The notes beneath the pieces were generated by a model. It was given only the letters and a program-made list of their open reading frames with translations, searched no databases and had not been told where the DNA came from. A DNA stretch of 64,000 nt from DFXE01 sp032054765 (GTDB lineage: Bacteria; Bacteroidota; Bacteroidia; Bacteroidales; Tannerellaceae). The translations under genes were made by a program, and so were the position numbers. Shown here piece by piece: positions 8,426 through 17,836 of the stretch (positions within the stretch are counted from its first letter, which is position 1; each line of letters opens with the position of its first letter). The DNA lies in contig DAMBSC010000011.1 of assembly GCA_032054765.1 (NCBI GenBank), positions 153,100 through 217,099 of the forward strand, in the 5' to 3' direction.

Positions 8426-9900
8426 TACATACCGTGTTTGTAGTCAAACAGATTTGAAAGGGATGTTCCTGCCTCAAAGTCATGTAAAGTAAGCCTTCTA
8501 ATCTTATAGTATTTTACCCAATAATCGCTAAGGGCGGATATGTAGTTGCGCTGAGCTTCCTGTTGACGGTTTAGAGATAAGGTTAAGCTGTTTATATCTG
8601 CTTTACCTATTATAAACCGTTGCTTGGTTTCGGCATAAGCCATTTGTGCAAGATCTAAAGCTTCTTCGGCACTGATTATCAGGTTTTGCTGAATGTTGAA
8701 TTCACTTATTGTCATGATAATATCTTCCTCAATAGTTAGTTCGTCCTGCCGGGCGGATATTTGGGTTACATTCAGCGTATTTTTTGCAATATTATGCTTT
8801 CCTTTCCTTACTCCCCAATCAACAATGGGTATAGAAACAGATACTGCTACGATATCCTGCTGCAGAGGATTATGATAAGCATCCTTAAAATTATCGGCTA
8901 CTTGATTAAAACCGATACTGGCTTTTACCGAGGCATTAAACATAGCTTCTTTTTTGGTTTTATCTACCAGTTGTTCTGCTTCCAAAATTTTTTGCCTAAG
9001 TTCCAGGAAAGAAGGATTGTTTTCACGGGCATAGTTTATTGCCTCATCGACAGAAATAATCATATTGCCTGGACGTTTGGGGAGTTGCAGGCGTATTTCA
9101 GTATTCTTATCAAAATTCAAATAAGAGGCCAGATTAAACATGGCACGTTTTAAGACATTTTCCTTATTTTGTAAGGTATTCTTGGCATTAACAGCGTCCA
9201 GTTTTAGTGTCAGCAAATCAGCCTGTGTGATTGACGCTATTTTATGTCTTTGTAATCCCGTACGGTATAATGTATCGCTGGAAGCCACATTCTCTTTTGC
9301 CAGGTCATATTCTGCTTGTGCCATTGCTAATTCAAAGAAGTACCGGCTAGCCTCTTCGTTTATATTTTCCATGTTATAGAGAAATTCCTTTTTGACTTTA
9401 TCAAACTTTAAGGGTTCAATCTTTCGTTCCCACTTAAAAGGATTGTAACCTAATAAACTTTGAGAATAACCGAGCCGTATAGGAACGGAGGTAAACTGAC
9501 TATAGGTATTATCGCCAAAATTACGCATATACCCTAAATCTGTGTCCAGAAAGAAGCTTCCTCCCAGTAAATCAAAGTTTTGCTCTATGGAAAGTCCTCC
9601 ATACGCATAGTACGATTGTTGTTTTCGATAAACATCTATATCCTTTTCTGAATCATATCGTCTGGTAATATCCCTGTAATATTGTGCTGGAGTCAGATTC
9701 AGGGTAAGACTGGGGAGCCGGCCGGCCTTGTAAGTTCGGTATTCCCAATATCCGGCCAGATACATGTTTTTGCTTCTGAATGCTTCCAGTGAACTATCGG
9801 CAGCTATTTCGATAGTCTTCTCCAGAGTCAATGTTAGTTGTGCTGATAAACTTCCTGTAAACAGCAAACAATAACAACATATAATTTGGATGATCTTCAT
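8425..9900 (-). CDS. TolC-family outer-membrane efflux channel
   Basis: Outer-membrane channel subunit of tripartite efflux, about 491 residues from the chosen ATG at 9900. The start gives a signal peptide MKIIQIICCYCLLFTGSLSA and lies 7 bases after the RND stop at 9908. The frame is open to 9933, but that would overlap the previous gene and bury the signal peptide. Two TolC repeats of long amphipathic helices are visible, with 'AEYDLAKENVASSDTLYRTG' near the middle and 'EALDLAQMAYAETKQRFIIGKADINSL' near the C-terminus, both typical of the family. It is the third gene of the operon and overlaps the next start by one base. Confidence 0.92.
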   Translation of the reverse strand: MKIIQIICCYCLLFTGSLSAQLTLTLEKTIEIAADSSLEAFRSKNMYLAGYWEYRTYKAGRLPSLTLNLTPAQYYRDITRRYDSEKDIDVYRKQQSYYAYGGLSIEQNFDLLGGSFFLDTDLGYMRNFGDNTYSQFTSVPIRLGYSQSLLGYNPFKWERKIEPLKFDKVKKEFLYNMENINEEASRYFFELAMAQAEYDLAKENVASSDTLYRTGLQRHKIASITQADLLTLKLDAVNAKNTLQNKENVLKRAMFNLASYLNFDKNTEIRLQLPKRPGNMIISVDEAINYARENNPSFLELRQKILEAEQLVDKTKKEAMFNASVKASIGFNQVADNFKDAYHNPLQQDIVAVSVSIPIVDWGVRKGKHNIAKNTLNVTQISARQDELTIEEDIIMTISEFNIQQNLIISAEEALDLAQMAYAETKQRFIIGKADINSLTLSLNRQQEAQRNYISALSDYWVKYYKIRRLTLHDFEAGTSLSNLFDYKHGM

Positions 9901-9907
9901 ATCTTTA

Positions 9908-12900
9908 TTACTCATTAGTAAGTATTTGTTCACTTTTCCGGTAAATTAACCAATATATCAGCGGCACAATAAACAGGCTGACAAGAGTACCGATAAACAT
10001 GGCCGATATCATGGCGATTGATAAAGGCTTCTGTAATTCGCTACCCATATCAAAAGAAAATAATAGAGGGACCATAGCGAATATGGTAGTCAAGGATGTC
10101 ATGATAATAGGCCGTAAACGTCTCCTTCCTGCTTCATGGATAGCTTCCATAAGCGGAGCGCCTGACTTACGCAGTTCATTAATTGCGTCTAATTTAAGGA
10201 TTGAATCATTTATTATTATACCACATATTACAACAATACCAATAGCACTCATCAAGTTTAGTGAATGTCCGCATATCCATAAGACAAATAAAGCTCCAGC
10301 AACGTCTATTGGTAATTCCATTAATACAATAAAAGGTTGAAGAAAACTTTCGAATTGTGCAGCCAGAATGAAATACATTAATAAAACAGATATTAAAAGA
10401 ATAATTACTAATTCTCCCAGCATTTTTCTGTTGGAAAAGAAACTACCGGAAAAGTCTACATCCCATTCTGTTTTTTCTGTTTGAGCAACTGTTGTTTGCC
10501 TGATGCTTTGTTTTGCATCTACAATCAGTTGTTCAGGATTTTTCACATTATAAAAGCTGAAAGGAATATATTCTCCATTTTTACCGGCATAAATTGTTTT
10601 CAAGTCTTCTCCCGGAGTTATTTTAACTAATGCGTTAAGAGGAATATACCCTGGTTTGTCTTCTTCTTTAAGAGGTTGGGAAGCGATAAGTGTATTTTTT
10701 ATAATTTTATTTACCGATTGTTCATTACCGGCTATGGTTATAGGCAAATATTGTTGATATGAACGGAGAGTAGCAATCTCATTTTCTTTGAATGCCGTTT
10801 TTAATACTCTGTACACTTCATTATAATCTACATGATATAAAAGCAAACGCTGACGGTCGATAGTCAGGTTCAGCTGGTTCTCAAAAGCTACACTAACAGG
10901 TGTATGACCTGTTGTTTCTTTTAAGACGGATTCAAGCTGGTGGATCACTGAAGGCATTGGGGGTTCTGCTTTGTTGCGAGCATATAATTCAGCAACGATG
11001 TCTGCTTCACCTGTAACGAATAGTTTCTCAAAAATCGTTTCCGGAGGAGCAAAAGAAAATACCGCATTCGGATAATGAGTTTTTGTCCATTCCCCCACTC
11101 TTTTTTGCAGAGGATAAATTTCTGATGGAGCAGCCGTTTTTAAGTATAATTCAGCTTCAGATACGGATAATTCCTGTTCCCTATTCAACAGGAATTGCTG
11201 CTGTCCCACATAACCAGTATATTCTGTTACTGAATTATGTATATATTCAAATAGCTGGTTTACGCGGTGTTGATTTTCATCTACATGTATATTTTCATTC
11301 CATTCAATAAATGTAAGAAGTTCGTTTTGATCTATTTCCGGCATTCGGCTTTTGGGTATCTGATAAAATAGAAAAACACAAAGAGGAAGGGTAAGCAATG
11401 CCATAATTAAGGTGATTGTTTTATGACGGAATATAAAATCAACACCATTATCATACCACTTATCTAATGTATGTGTTTTTATAGGATTATTAAATCTTTT
11501 ATTGAACCAGTTTTTCTTTATCTCCGGTATGCTATATACCAGTTTGTATAATACTGGTAACAATATAATCCCTGTAAAGTAGGAAACGATCAAACCTACC
11601 GTCACTGCAAAGGCCTGATCATAAAAGATTGCTCCGGCTATTCCACTCATAAATACCAGCGGTACAAATACTGCAATCGTGGTAAAGGTTGAGCTAAGCA
11701 TTGGAGTAATAACTTCGGAAGTCCCTTTGGCGCATGAATCCTCTAATGAATATCCCATGGCCCTGTATTGAGTAATGTTTTCCGTTACAATAATAGAACT
11801 GTCTATCATCATCCCTAGAGCCAGGATTAGACCTGAAAGAGAAATGATATTAAGAGACATATTGAATAAATAAAAGAACAGGAAACTAATAACAATACTG
11901 ACGATCATGCTTAATCCAATAACAGCCGGACTTTTTATATCTCCCAGAAACAGAATAGCAACAATGCATATAAAAATAAATCCTAAGGAGAGATTTTGTT
12001 TCAGATTTGAAATGCTATAATCAAGTAATTCTGTTTGGTTACGCGAAATGCTGAAATCGATATTAGGATAAATGGATGCGAAATAGTCGGTTACTTCTTG
12101 TAGGGATGCTTTCATATCATCCATATTCTCATCAGCCTGCTTTATAACAGCCAATGTAACAGCTCGTTTTCCGTTTGATAATGATACTCCGGTCTCTTTA
12201 ATAGGTGCTATAGCTATCTTCGCCAGCTCTTTTAACTGAAAAATACGATCATTTTTACGTATAAAAATATTCTCTACATCTTCAACGGTACGTAGTAAAG
12301 TCGAAAATTTGATGTTGTATTCATAGTATCCGTCACGGACGGTCATACTTCCCGGCTCTATATTGTTGGATGAAAGTGCCGATTCTAGGTCATTCAAGGT
12401 AATACCGGCTATCTCCAATATGTTCATATCGGGAATGATTTGTAATTGTCGGTTCAATATTCCCGTTATATCTACCATCGCAACTTCCGGCAGTTGCTCG
12501 ATCCGTCGTTTGATAACTGTTTCTGCAAATTCGCAAAGTTCCAAAAAAGCACTGCTCTCCTCATTTTCAAGAGTCAGGTTAAGATAGAATACGGGTATAT
12601 CCGTAGCACTAGCCTTAGTAACTCGGGGGCGCTCAATTTCCCGGGGAAGGTAGTTCATGGCGGCATCAATCTTTTCATTTACCTCTATAAATGCAAGATC
12701 AGTGTTGGTCCCAAAGTCGAAGTTTAAACGAATAATTCCGTTCCCATCCCGTGTTTCACTTTGAATATCCCTCAGTTTACTTACCTGCATCAATTGTTGA
12801 CGAACTGGCTTTACAACCGTATTTTCCAATTCCCTTGCAGAAGTATTTTTTCCTGTGACTTGTATTGTGATTTCCGGTATAGCTATATCAGGCAATAACG

Positions 12901-12997
12901 ATATTGGCAATGTAAAGTAAGTAACCAACCCTACAATGAAGCATGCTGTAAAAGCCATCAATACTGCAATCGGACGCTGTAATAAAAATTTAAGCAT
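9908..12997 (-). CDS. RND efflux permease (first of two in the operon)
   Basis: RND-family inner-membrane drug/proton antiporter of 1029 residues. It shows 'RPIAVLMAFTACFIVGLVTYF' as first helix (about 8-28), porter subdomains, a helix block at about 335-480 with 'LALGMMIDSSIIVTENI' (the proton-relay TM4 acidic residue) and a C-terminal block with 'IGIVVICGIIINDSILKLDAI' near 920. It is the second gene after the adaptor; the 108-bp gap between them contains a heptad-repeat element. The TolC gene follows after 7 bases. The substrate is not inferable; AcrB-like drug export is more likely than metal export because the CzcA-type DFGxxVDG motif is absent. Confidence 0.93.
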   Translation of the reverse strand: MLKFLLQRPIAVLMAFTACFIVGLVTYFTLPISLLPDIAIPEITIQVTGKNTSARELENTVVKPVRQQLMQVSKLRDIQSETRDGNGIIRLNFDFGTNTDLAFIEVNEKIDAAMNYLPREIERPRVTKASATDIPVFYLNLTLENEESSAFLELCEFAETVIKRRIEQLPEVAMVDITGILNRQLQIIPDMNILEIAGITLNDLESALSSNNIEPGSMTVRDGYYEYNIKFSTLLRTVEDVENIFIRKNDRIFQLKELAKIAIAPIKETGVSLSNGKRAVTLAVIKQADENMDDMKASLQEVTDYFASIYPNIDFSISRNQTELLDYSISNLKQNLSLGFIFICIVAILFLGDIKSPAVIGLSMIVSIVISFLFFYLFNMSLNIISLSGLILALGMMIDSSIIVTENITQYRAMGYSLEDSCAKGTSEVITPMLSSTFTTIAVFVPLVFMSGIAGAIFYDQAFAVTVGLIVSYFTGIILLPVLYKLVYSIPEIKKNWFNKRFNNPIKTHTLDKWYDNGVDFIFRHKTITLIMALLTLPLCVFLFYQIPKSRMPEIDQNELLTFIEWNENIHVDENQHRVNQLFEYIHNSVTEYTGYVGQQQFLLNREQELSVSEAELYLKTAAPSEIYPLQKRVGEWTKTHYPNAVFSFAPPETIFEKLFVTGEADIVAELYARNKAEPPMPSVIHQLESVLKETTGHTPVSVAFENQLNLTIDRQRLLLYHVDYNEVYRVLKTAFKENEIATLRSYQQYLPITIAGNEQSVNKIIKNTLIASQPLKEEDKPGYIPLNALVKITPGEDLKTIYAGKNGEYIPFSFYNVKNPEQLIVDAKQSIRQTTVAQTEKTEWDVDFSGSFFSNRKMLGELVIILLISVLLMYFILAAQFESFLQPFIVLMELPIDVAGALFVLWICGHSLNLMSAIGIVVICGIIINDSILKLDAINELRKSGAPLMEAIHEAGRRRLRPIIMTSLTTIFAMVPLLFSFDMGSELQKPLSIAMISAMFIGTLVSLFIVPLIYWLIYRKSEQILTNE

Positions 12998-13008
12998 AAA
13001 TTTTTATA

Positions 13009-13116
13009 ATTAAAAGTTGAAAATTGGGAATTGAAAACGTCTCTCTTTTTCCTGTTTTTTATTATATCTATGTCTCATGTTAAAAGAATTTTCCATTTTC
13101 ATCTTTCAATTTTCAA
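13009..13116. repeat. Heptad-repeat inverted element A
   Basis: Two arms with exact 7-base period face each other. The left arm has units TTGAAAA, TTGGGAA, TTGAAAA (13017-13037); the right arm has TTTTCCA, TTTTCAT, CTTTCAA, TTTTCAA (13089-13116). The arms are reverse complements in consensus and are separated by about 51 bases. The right arm covers the last codons and stop of the adaptor gene at 13106. Confidence 0.75.
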
Positions 13117-14194
13117 TTACCACCGAAACGGTGGCCTCATGTGCCAGGTTGATATTTCCGCTTATAATAACTATATCGCCTTCTTTCAATCCTTCGGTTA
13201 CAGTATATTGACCGGCATTTTCCAGGCCGGTTTGCACATAGTTCCAATAGGCTTTTCCATCTACCAATGTGAATATTACCTGTCTGCCTGAGCGAAGAAC
13301 AAGCGCTTCTTTAGGTACTACTAATTGCTTACCTACTGAACGCTGAATGCTGACACGTACATTCATCCCTTCGAACAGCTTACTAGTGTTGGTAACAGTA
13401 GCTTTCACTTGTACCATTCCATTAGCATTTACTTGTGGATTGATTTCCGATATACGTCCTTCGGTTTTTATATCAGGCATTGCAAAAGGGCTAACAGTTA
13501 CTTTATCTCCTGTTTTAATTAATGGCAATTCACTTTCAAGAACAGTAAAAGATGCTTCCAGGCTTCGGGGATCGATAATCGTACAAAAGATATCAGAAGT
13601 AGATGAGGTATTAAATTGTTTGGAGAATAGATTTGCTACGATTCCATCGAAAGGAGCTGTAAGTATAGCATGTTGTTCCTCATATAAAGCTAGTTCATAT
13701 TGGGTTAAAGCCTGGTCATATCCGCTTTTTGTTCGTACCAGTTGCATTGTTCCTGTAGGAACCCTGGCAGAATCTTCTATAGCAAATCCCTGTCCGATCA
13801 ATACATCCTGAAGTTCAAGTTTAGCTTTTTCCAAAGCATCTTTTGCTTGTGCGGTTTTATTATTCAGGCGAAAAGCCGCTAACTCAGCCAGCTTTTGACC
13901 CTTAACTACCCGGTCACCGTTTTTTACATAAATAGTAGCTATTGTCTCAACTGTTTCGAAGCGTAAATCAACAAACTTTCTTGCCGAGAGTTTCCCATTA
14001 CTAATCAGCTCATGGCTGAATTCAGTGCTATGAAGAGGCATTACGGTTACTTCGTTAGATATATCCGGTAAAACTGTCTCAACAGTTTCTTCCATCTGAT
14101 TATCTTTACTTTTTTCTGATGAACAGGCTATTATAAACAACAATAATCCTAAAAGAAACAGATGGTAATATTTCATGGTTTTACGTTTTTTCAT
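13106..14194 (-). CDS. RND periplasmic adaptor lipoprotein
   Basis: Membrane-fusion protein of a tripartite RND pump, about 362 residues, probably lipid-anchored: the leader ends LLFIIACSS, a lipobox with Cys near residue 24. Barrel-sandwich halves lie near 'TIYVKNGDRVVKGQKLAEL' and 'APFDGIVANLFSK', with a short helical hairpin between, then a beta-barrel ('GDKVTVSPFAMPDIKTEGRISEINPQ') and a C-terminal membrane-proximal domain. The frame opens with TTG at 14200; I chose the ATG at 14194, with ATG 14176 as a shorter option. It is the first gene of the efflux operon and has a TAnnTTTG box 30 bases upstream. The last codons and stop are built from heptad-repeat sequence. Confidence 0.9.
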   Translation of the reverse strand: MKKRKTMKYYHLFLLGLLLFIIACSSEKSKDNQMEETVETVLPDISNEVTVMPLHSTEFSHELISNGKLSARKFVDLRFETVETIATIYVKNGDRVVKGQKLAELAAFRLNNKTAQAKDALEKAKLELQDVLIGQGFAIEDSARVPTGTMQLVRTKSGYDQALTQYELALYEEQHAILTAPFDGIVANLFSKQFNTSSTSDIFCTIIDPRSLEASFTVLESELPLIKTGDKVTVSPFAMPDIKTEGRISEINPQVNANGMVQVKATVTNTSKLFEGMNVRVSIQRSVGKQLVVPKEALVLRSGRQVIFTLVDGKAYWNYVQTGLENAGQYTVTEGLKEGDIVIISGNINLAHEATVSVVIEN

Positions 14195-14223
14195 ATTCAA
14201 AAATCAGCAGGAAGTTCTACCGA

Positions 14224-14231
14224 CAAATATA
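14224..14231 (-). promoter_or_regulatory. -7 box TATATTTG for the RND efflux operon
   Basis: TATATTTG on the minus strand matches TAnnTTTG and ends 29 bases before the ATG at 14194. It is the only such box in the 153-bp gap and probably drives adaptor, RND, TolC and RND together. No regulator gene is adjacent. Confidence 0.6.
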
Positions 14232-14347
14232 ACAAAATATTATTACGATGTTTTCGTATTTCTTTTATTTGTATGTTAAATACCGTTATAGATGGAAAAT
14301 TGACGTTGTTCCATAAAGATGAGTAAGTATTCATCTGTCAAGATAGT

Positions 14348-16282
14348 TTAATTGTTTTCATTCTCTAAAAGTAACTTTTTAACCTCCTCGCGCATCTCAA
14401 GGATAGCCGTTGTTTTCACTTTTGGCTCTTTAGTAAGAACTGAATCAATAGCAGATCGTAATTTTTCAGGATCATAAAATTGGGGTTCTGCGTATAGTTT
14501 TGCTAGTAAATAGTATGGATAGATACGTTCAGGTAAGATGTTTAAAGCGTAGCCTAAATGCCTTTCAGCTTCTTTATAGGCTCCTAAAACTTGTTCGTTT
14601 TTAGCAATCATATACCAAATCATAGGATCGGAACTTAAAAGCGAGGCTCGCTGCAACAATATATTTGCTTCTGTAAAATGATTTGTTTTACTGAGGCTTT
14701 GTGCATATTCAAAAAGAAATTCCGGTTTATGATTTAAGTAAGAATATAATTCAGCATATTTGGGAAAAGCAACCTCATAAGCCTTGTTATTATATAACAT
14801 CTTTACGCTATTCCACTCTTTATATGCCTGATAACGATCCTGCTGTAAATAGAAGATTATAAATGAAGCTATTGCAGCAAATAGAGCCACATATGAAATG
14901 TTTAATTGATACTTGGAACGTGTACGTATGGAATAACAGGGTTCGGCAACACAGATAACTGATAAAAAAATCAATAGGATCCAAAACGAGGGCAATTGTA
15001 AAGGATAAGAAGAATTTGCAAAAATAGCAAAGGCTAATATACCTCCTGCGGCACCGATTCTCCTGTTCTTAATACCATGATAAAAACAATATCCTAACCA
15101 TAACAGAAAACAGACTAATCCTGGAATACCTTGTTCTAAACCAATTTGTAGGAATTCATTAAAAGCGTATTCAGGACAGCCGGCTATCAGTTTCTCTGTT
15201 TGTGAAGCTTTTCCTGATTCAAAATAGTTAGCCTGTTCTTGAGCATAAGCGGCAGGAAAACCTCCTAAACCTGTGCCTGTTATTGACTGTTCCATGATAG
15301 CGTGTCCTGTAATTTTCCACATTAGTAAACGACCATCTGCAGAATCTTTTTTTAGCAGATAAATGGCAATTGAACCCAATACCAGACAAAGAATGAAAAG
15401 TCCTGATAAGGAGAGCGCCCATTTTTTATGTTTTCTCCAGAAACTTTTTGTTTTTTTCCAACCGAAGCGTTGTGTCCAATATACCCAACAACACGAAATA
15501 ATAGCCGCTAACCAGGCCGAACGGCTCATTCCTGCAGGAAGAACCAACAGTATTATTACAAGACATACCCAGGATAAATAATACAAGATGGTTGTGTAAT
15601 GCCACCAGGCTTGTTTCTTTTGTTTACCAATACGAAGAATAAAGCTTAAAGCAACAGGAAGTATAATTGCTAAATAACCGGAGTATGGTCCGGGATTATA
15701 GAAAGAACCGGTCAAACGGAAAAGATAATGGGTTGATCCTCTATACCCATAAAGTTGCTCCAGCCCCCAGTAAGCTTCTATCAACCCTATCAATAATATA
15801 AAAGCAAGAAAAAACAATTTTAGAGAAGGATACATCTTTAAAATTACACGAAGCATAAACCACAACAAAATCAATTGCCCTCCAAAAAGAAGTTTATCCG
15901 GTTCCGGATGTAATTGCCAATTATAAGTAAGTAAAGTAATTGCTAAAAAAAGTACAATAAAAATGTCTGGTAAAATAATGTTTATAAAGTTTGTGTTTTT
16001 CAATAAATGATCTGTGCCATTCTGCGCCTGTCTGCATATTGGCTTTGACCGCTCTTCGATTCCGTGTATAATAATACTTAGTAAAGTTATTATAGCAAAA
16101 ATAAATATCACTTTATGAAATCCAAAGACTTTCCCCATTACCAATCCATTAACTAATGACGGATCGGTGATAAATACGGTAGAAAGGATCAAAATCCCTC
16201 CTAAAGCAGGAAAGATAGCCCATGCATTCCCTTCAAGAGTGAAACAAAACCTTTCTGCTTTTTGCTTTCTGCTTTCTACCAT
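14348..16282 (-). CDS. O-antigen-ligase/polymerase-like membrane protein with C-terminal TPR
   Basis: Polytopic protein of 644 residues. About ten to twelve hydrophobic helices occupy residues ~20-470. The Wzy_C/WaaL-type periplasmic loop is seen as 'DGRLLMWKITGHAIMEQSITGTGLGGFPAAY' after about residue 315, with the family's Arg and the GTGLGGF turn. The last ~180 residues lack helices and carry TPR-like repeats ('EANILLQRASLLSSDPMIWYMIAKNEQVLGAYKEAERHLGYAL'). Family members transfer or polymerise glycans, or glycosylate proteins, at the periplasmic face. It begins 9 bases after the signal peptidase stop. The first ~11 residues (MVESRKQKAER) are encoded by a 7-base-period array at 16252-16279, so the N-terminus is probably recent. 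Confidence 0.8.
   Translation of the reverse strand: MVESRKQKAERFCFTLEGNAWAIFPALGGILILSTVFITDPSLVNGLVMGKVFGFHKVIFIFAIITLLSIIIHGIEERSKPICRQAQNGTDHLLKNTNFINIILPDIFIVLFLAITLLTYNWQLHPEPDKLLFGGQLILLWFMLRVILKMYPSLKLFFLAFILLIGLIEAYWGLEQLYGYRGSTHYLFRLTGSFYNPGPYSGYLAIILPVALSFILRIGKQKKQAWWHYTTILYYLSWVCLVIILLVLPAGMSRSAWLAAIISCCWVYWTQRFGWKKTKSFWRKHKKWALSLSGLFILCLVLGSIAIYLLKKDSADGRLLMWKITGHAIMEQSITGTGLGGFPAAYAQEQANYFESGKASQTEKLIAGCPEYAFNEFLQIGLEQGIPGLVCFLLWLGYCFYHGIKNRRIGAAGGILAFAIFANSSYPLQLPSFWILLIFLSVICVAEPCYSIRTRSKYQLNISYVALFAAIASFIIFYLQQDRYQAYKEWNSVKMLYNNKAYEVAFPKYAELYSYLNHKPEFLFEYAQSLSKTNHFTEANILLQRASLLSSDPMIWYMIAKNEQVLGAYKEAERHLGYALNILPERIYPYYLLAKLYAEPQFYDPEKLRSAIDSVLTKEPKVKTTAILEMREEVKKLLLENENN
16252..16279. 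repeat. Heptad-repeat array B inside a start region
   Basis: Four exact 7-base units on the plus strand: TTTCTGC, TTTTTGC, TTTCTGC, TTTCTAC. They lie immediately inside the start codon of the O-antigen-ligase-like gene. I see no convincing facing arm nearby. Confidence 0.75.
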
Positions 16283-16291
16283 ATTATTGAA

Positions 16292-17185
16292 TCACTTTAT
16301 TCTCTTTAGAAATCTATCCCATCTGAACTTGTCAGTATATGGATCAACAGATTTCCAGATAATCCACGCTTTCCCCACAATATACTCTTCCGGCAATAAT
16401 CCCCAATAACGAGAATCCTGCGAATCTTCCGTACGATCTCCGGCTGTAAAGTAATAATTCTTTTGAAACAGATATTCATTTATTGGTTTGTTATTCAGGT
16501 ATACAAAAGAATCTCTATATTCTAAATGTGTTTTCTGTTCGAATTCTATTGCTTTTTTGTAAAGAATATAGTTAGTTCGGTTCATAACAATTCGGTCTCC
16601 TTTTTTAGGAATATAGAAAGGACCGAAATTTTTGATATTCCAACCGATAATGGAGTCGTAAGGAAAGGTATTGAAAACCTCATCTGGCAATTCACTATTA
16701 TCCTGTTCCGAAACATAGTGTTGAGAATCCCGGTTACCCAAAGGTGCGTCTATCCCTTTCACTGAGTAAACCCCATTTTGAATAACCACCGTATCCCCCG
16801 GTAAGCCGATACACCGTTTGATATGGTACTGCATAATATGCATTTCAATCTTATCCCAGGTTCGAGAATGTACAAAATGGTAAACAATAATATCATTTCG
16901 TTTTATCTTACGTATCCCCGGTGTACGGTAAATGGTTACCTGTTCATTGTTCATAGAGGCAAAAATATTAAACAACCTCGCCCCGGGAATTAATTTAGTT
17001 ACCAACACATGATCTCCTGTAATCAGGCTTGGCTCCATTGACCGGCTTGGTATTTTAAAGGAAGTAAAGAAGAAAAATTGAACAAAAAGTAAAAATAAAA
17101 ACAGTAAACATCCCCAATATAGAATATTGACAACAAGCGAGATAATCTTCTTGCCCCATTTTGTTTTTATTTCTTGACTTGACAT
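16292..17185 (-). CDS. lepB: Signal peptidase I
   Basis: Membrane-bound serine protease that removes signal peptides from exported proteins. From the ATG at 17185 it has 297 residues: one N-terminal membrane helix at about 14-43, then the box B motif IPSRSMEPSL with catalytic Ser49, the lysine general base in box D (KRCIGLPGDTV) and box E GDRTEDSQDSRYWG with 'VGKAWIIW' near the end. The frame is open to 17218; I chose the start that puts a short charged segment before the helix. Bacteroidales usually have more than one LepB. It is followed after 9 bases by the O-antigen-ligase-like gene and lies downstream of the NVEALA peptide cluster, which might supply substrates. Confidence 0.9.
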   Translation of the reverse strand: MSSQEIKTKWGKKIISLVVNILYWGCLLFLFLLFVQFFFFTSFKIPSRSMEPSLITGDHVLVTKLIPGARLFNIFASMNNEQVTIYRTPGIRKIKRNDIIVYHFVHSRTWDKIEMHIMQYHIKRCIGLPGDTVVIQNGVYSVKGIDAPLGNRDSQHYVSEQDNSELPDEVFNTFPYDSIIGWNIKNFGPFYIPKKGDRIVMNRTNYILYKKAIEFEQKTHLEYRDSFVYLNNKPINEYLFQKNYYFTAGDRTEDSQDSRYWGLLPEEYIVGKAWIIWKSVDPYTDKFRWDRFLKRIK

Positions 17186-17293
17186 AATAAGGAAAAAAGT
17201 TCTATTTATTTTTTGCAAATTAAAATTGACTGTATAATAACAAGAATTGATTCTGCTGTATTTTTACTGTAATTTACATAGATGAATTCATTA

Positions 17294-17566
17294 TCATAGG
17301 TTGCAAGAGGGTAAGTCATCATGTTCAATACTAATCAAAAGATATTGTTTTGTGTTCTTATTATAATTGAATGAATATCTTTTTTCTCTGTAAAAATCAA
17401 GTTGCAAAACATCCTCAGTAAAGTTGTATTTTAAGGACTTAAAATACTTTTCTTCGGCAGAGTAAAATATTAGTTTTTTAGTAGATATATCCATTATAAT
17501 AATATTCTCTGTTTTTTTCTTTATATTAAAACCCTCTTTAATTGACCCAATTTCACGATATTCCAT
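17294..17566 (-). CDS. Small protein of unknown function
   Basis: I do not recognise this gene. The frame is open from 17671, but the upstream part overlaps a G-rich repeat that looks non-coding, so I take MEYREIG at 17566, giving about 90 residues. The protein is rich in Lys, Tyr, Phe and Ile with no membrane helix: 'IIIMDISTKKLIFYSAEEKYFKSLKYNFTEDVLQLDFYREKRYSFNYNKNTKQYLLISIEHD'. The alternating beta-like pattern resembles a fragment of a propeller protein such as its DUF4221-type neighbour, so it could be a remnant. No ribosome-binding site or promoter is evident. Confidence 0.4.
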   Translation of the reverse strand: MEYREIGSIKEGFNIKKKTENIIIMDISTKKLIFYSAEEKYFKSLKYNFTEDVLQLDFYREKRYSFNYNKNTKQYLLISIEHDDLPSCNL

Positions 17567-17635
17567 TGTTTGCGTTTTCTTATCTATACAAGAAAAACAA
17601 CAATACTTATTTACACAGTTTTGACCAACAACTTC

Positions 17636-17670
17636 AAGGGGGCAATTTAAAGTGGCCGAAAGGGGGCACA
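17636..17670. repeat. G-rich direct repeat, possible insertion-sequence terminus remnant
   Basis: GGGGGCA occurs at 17638-17644 and 17662-17668, in a context AAGGGGGCAATTTAAAGTGGCC then GAAAGGGGGCA. Short direct repeats at an end are typical of IS21-family elements, and I recall similar G-rich ends in Bacteroides, but no transposase is present. This is a weak call. Confidence 0.25.
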
Positions 17671-17836
17671 TTCACTGGAATTTCCACTGATCTTCAATTT
17701 TAGGATCTATTTTGAATTCTAGTTTTTTTATAACTGCATAACAACATTTTCCAATAAGTATTCTATCCTGCCGCCGTCCGTTTTCATCCTATTTTCACTA
17801 TACCGGCTTTCGAGAATGAGTCTTCGTATGAAAGCG

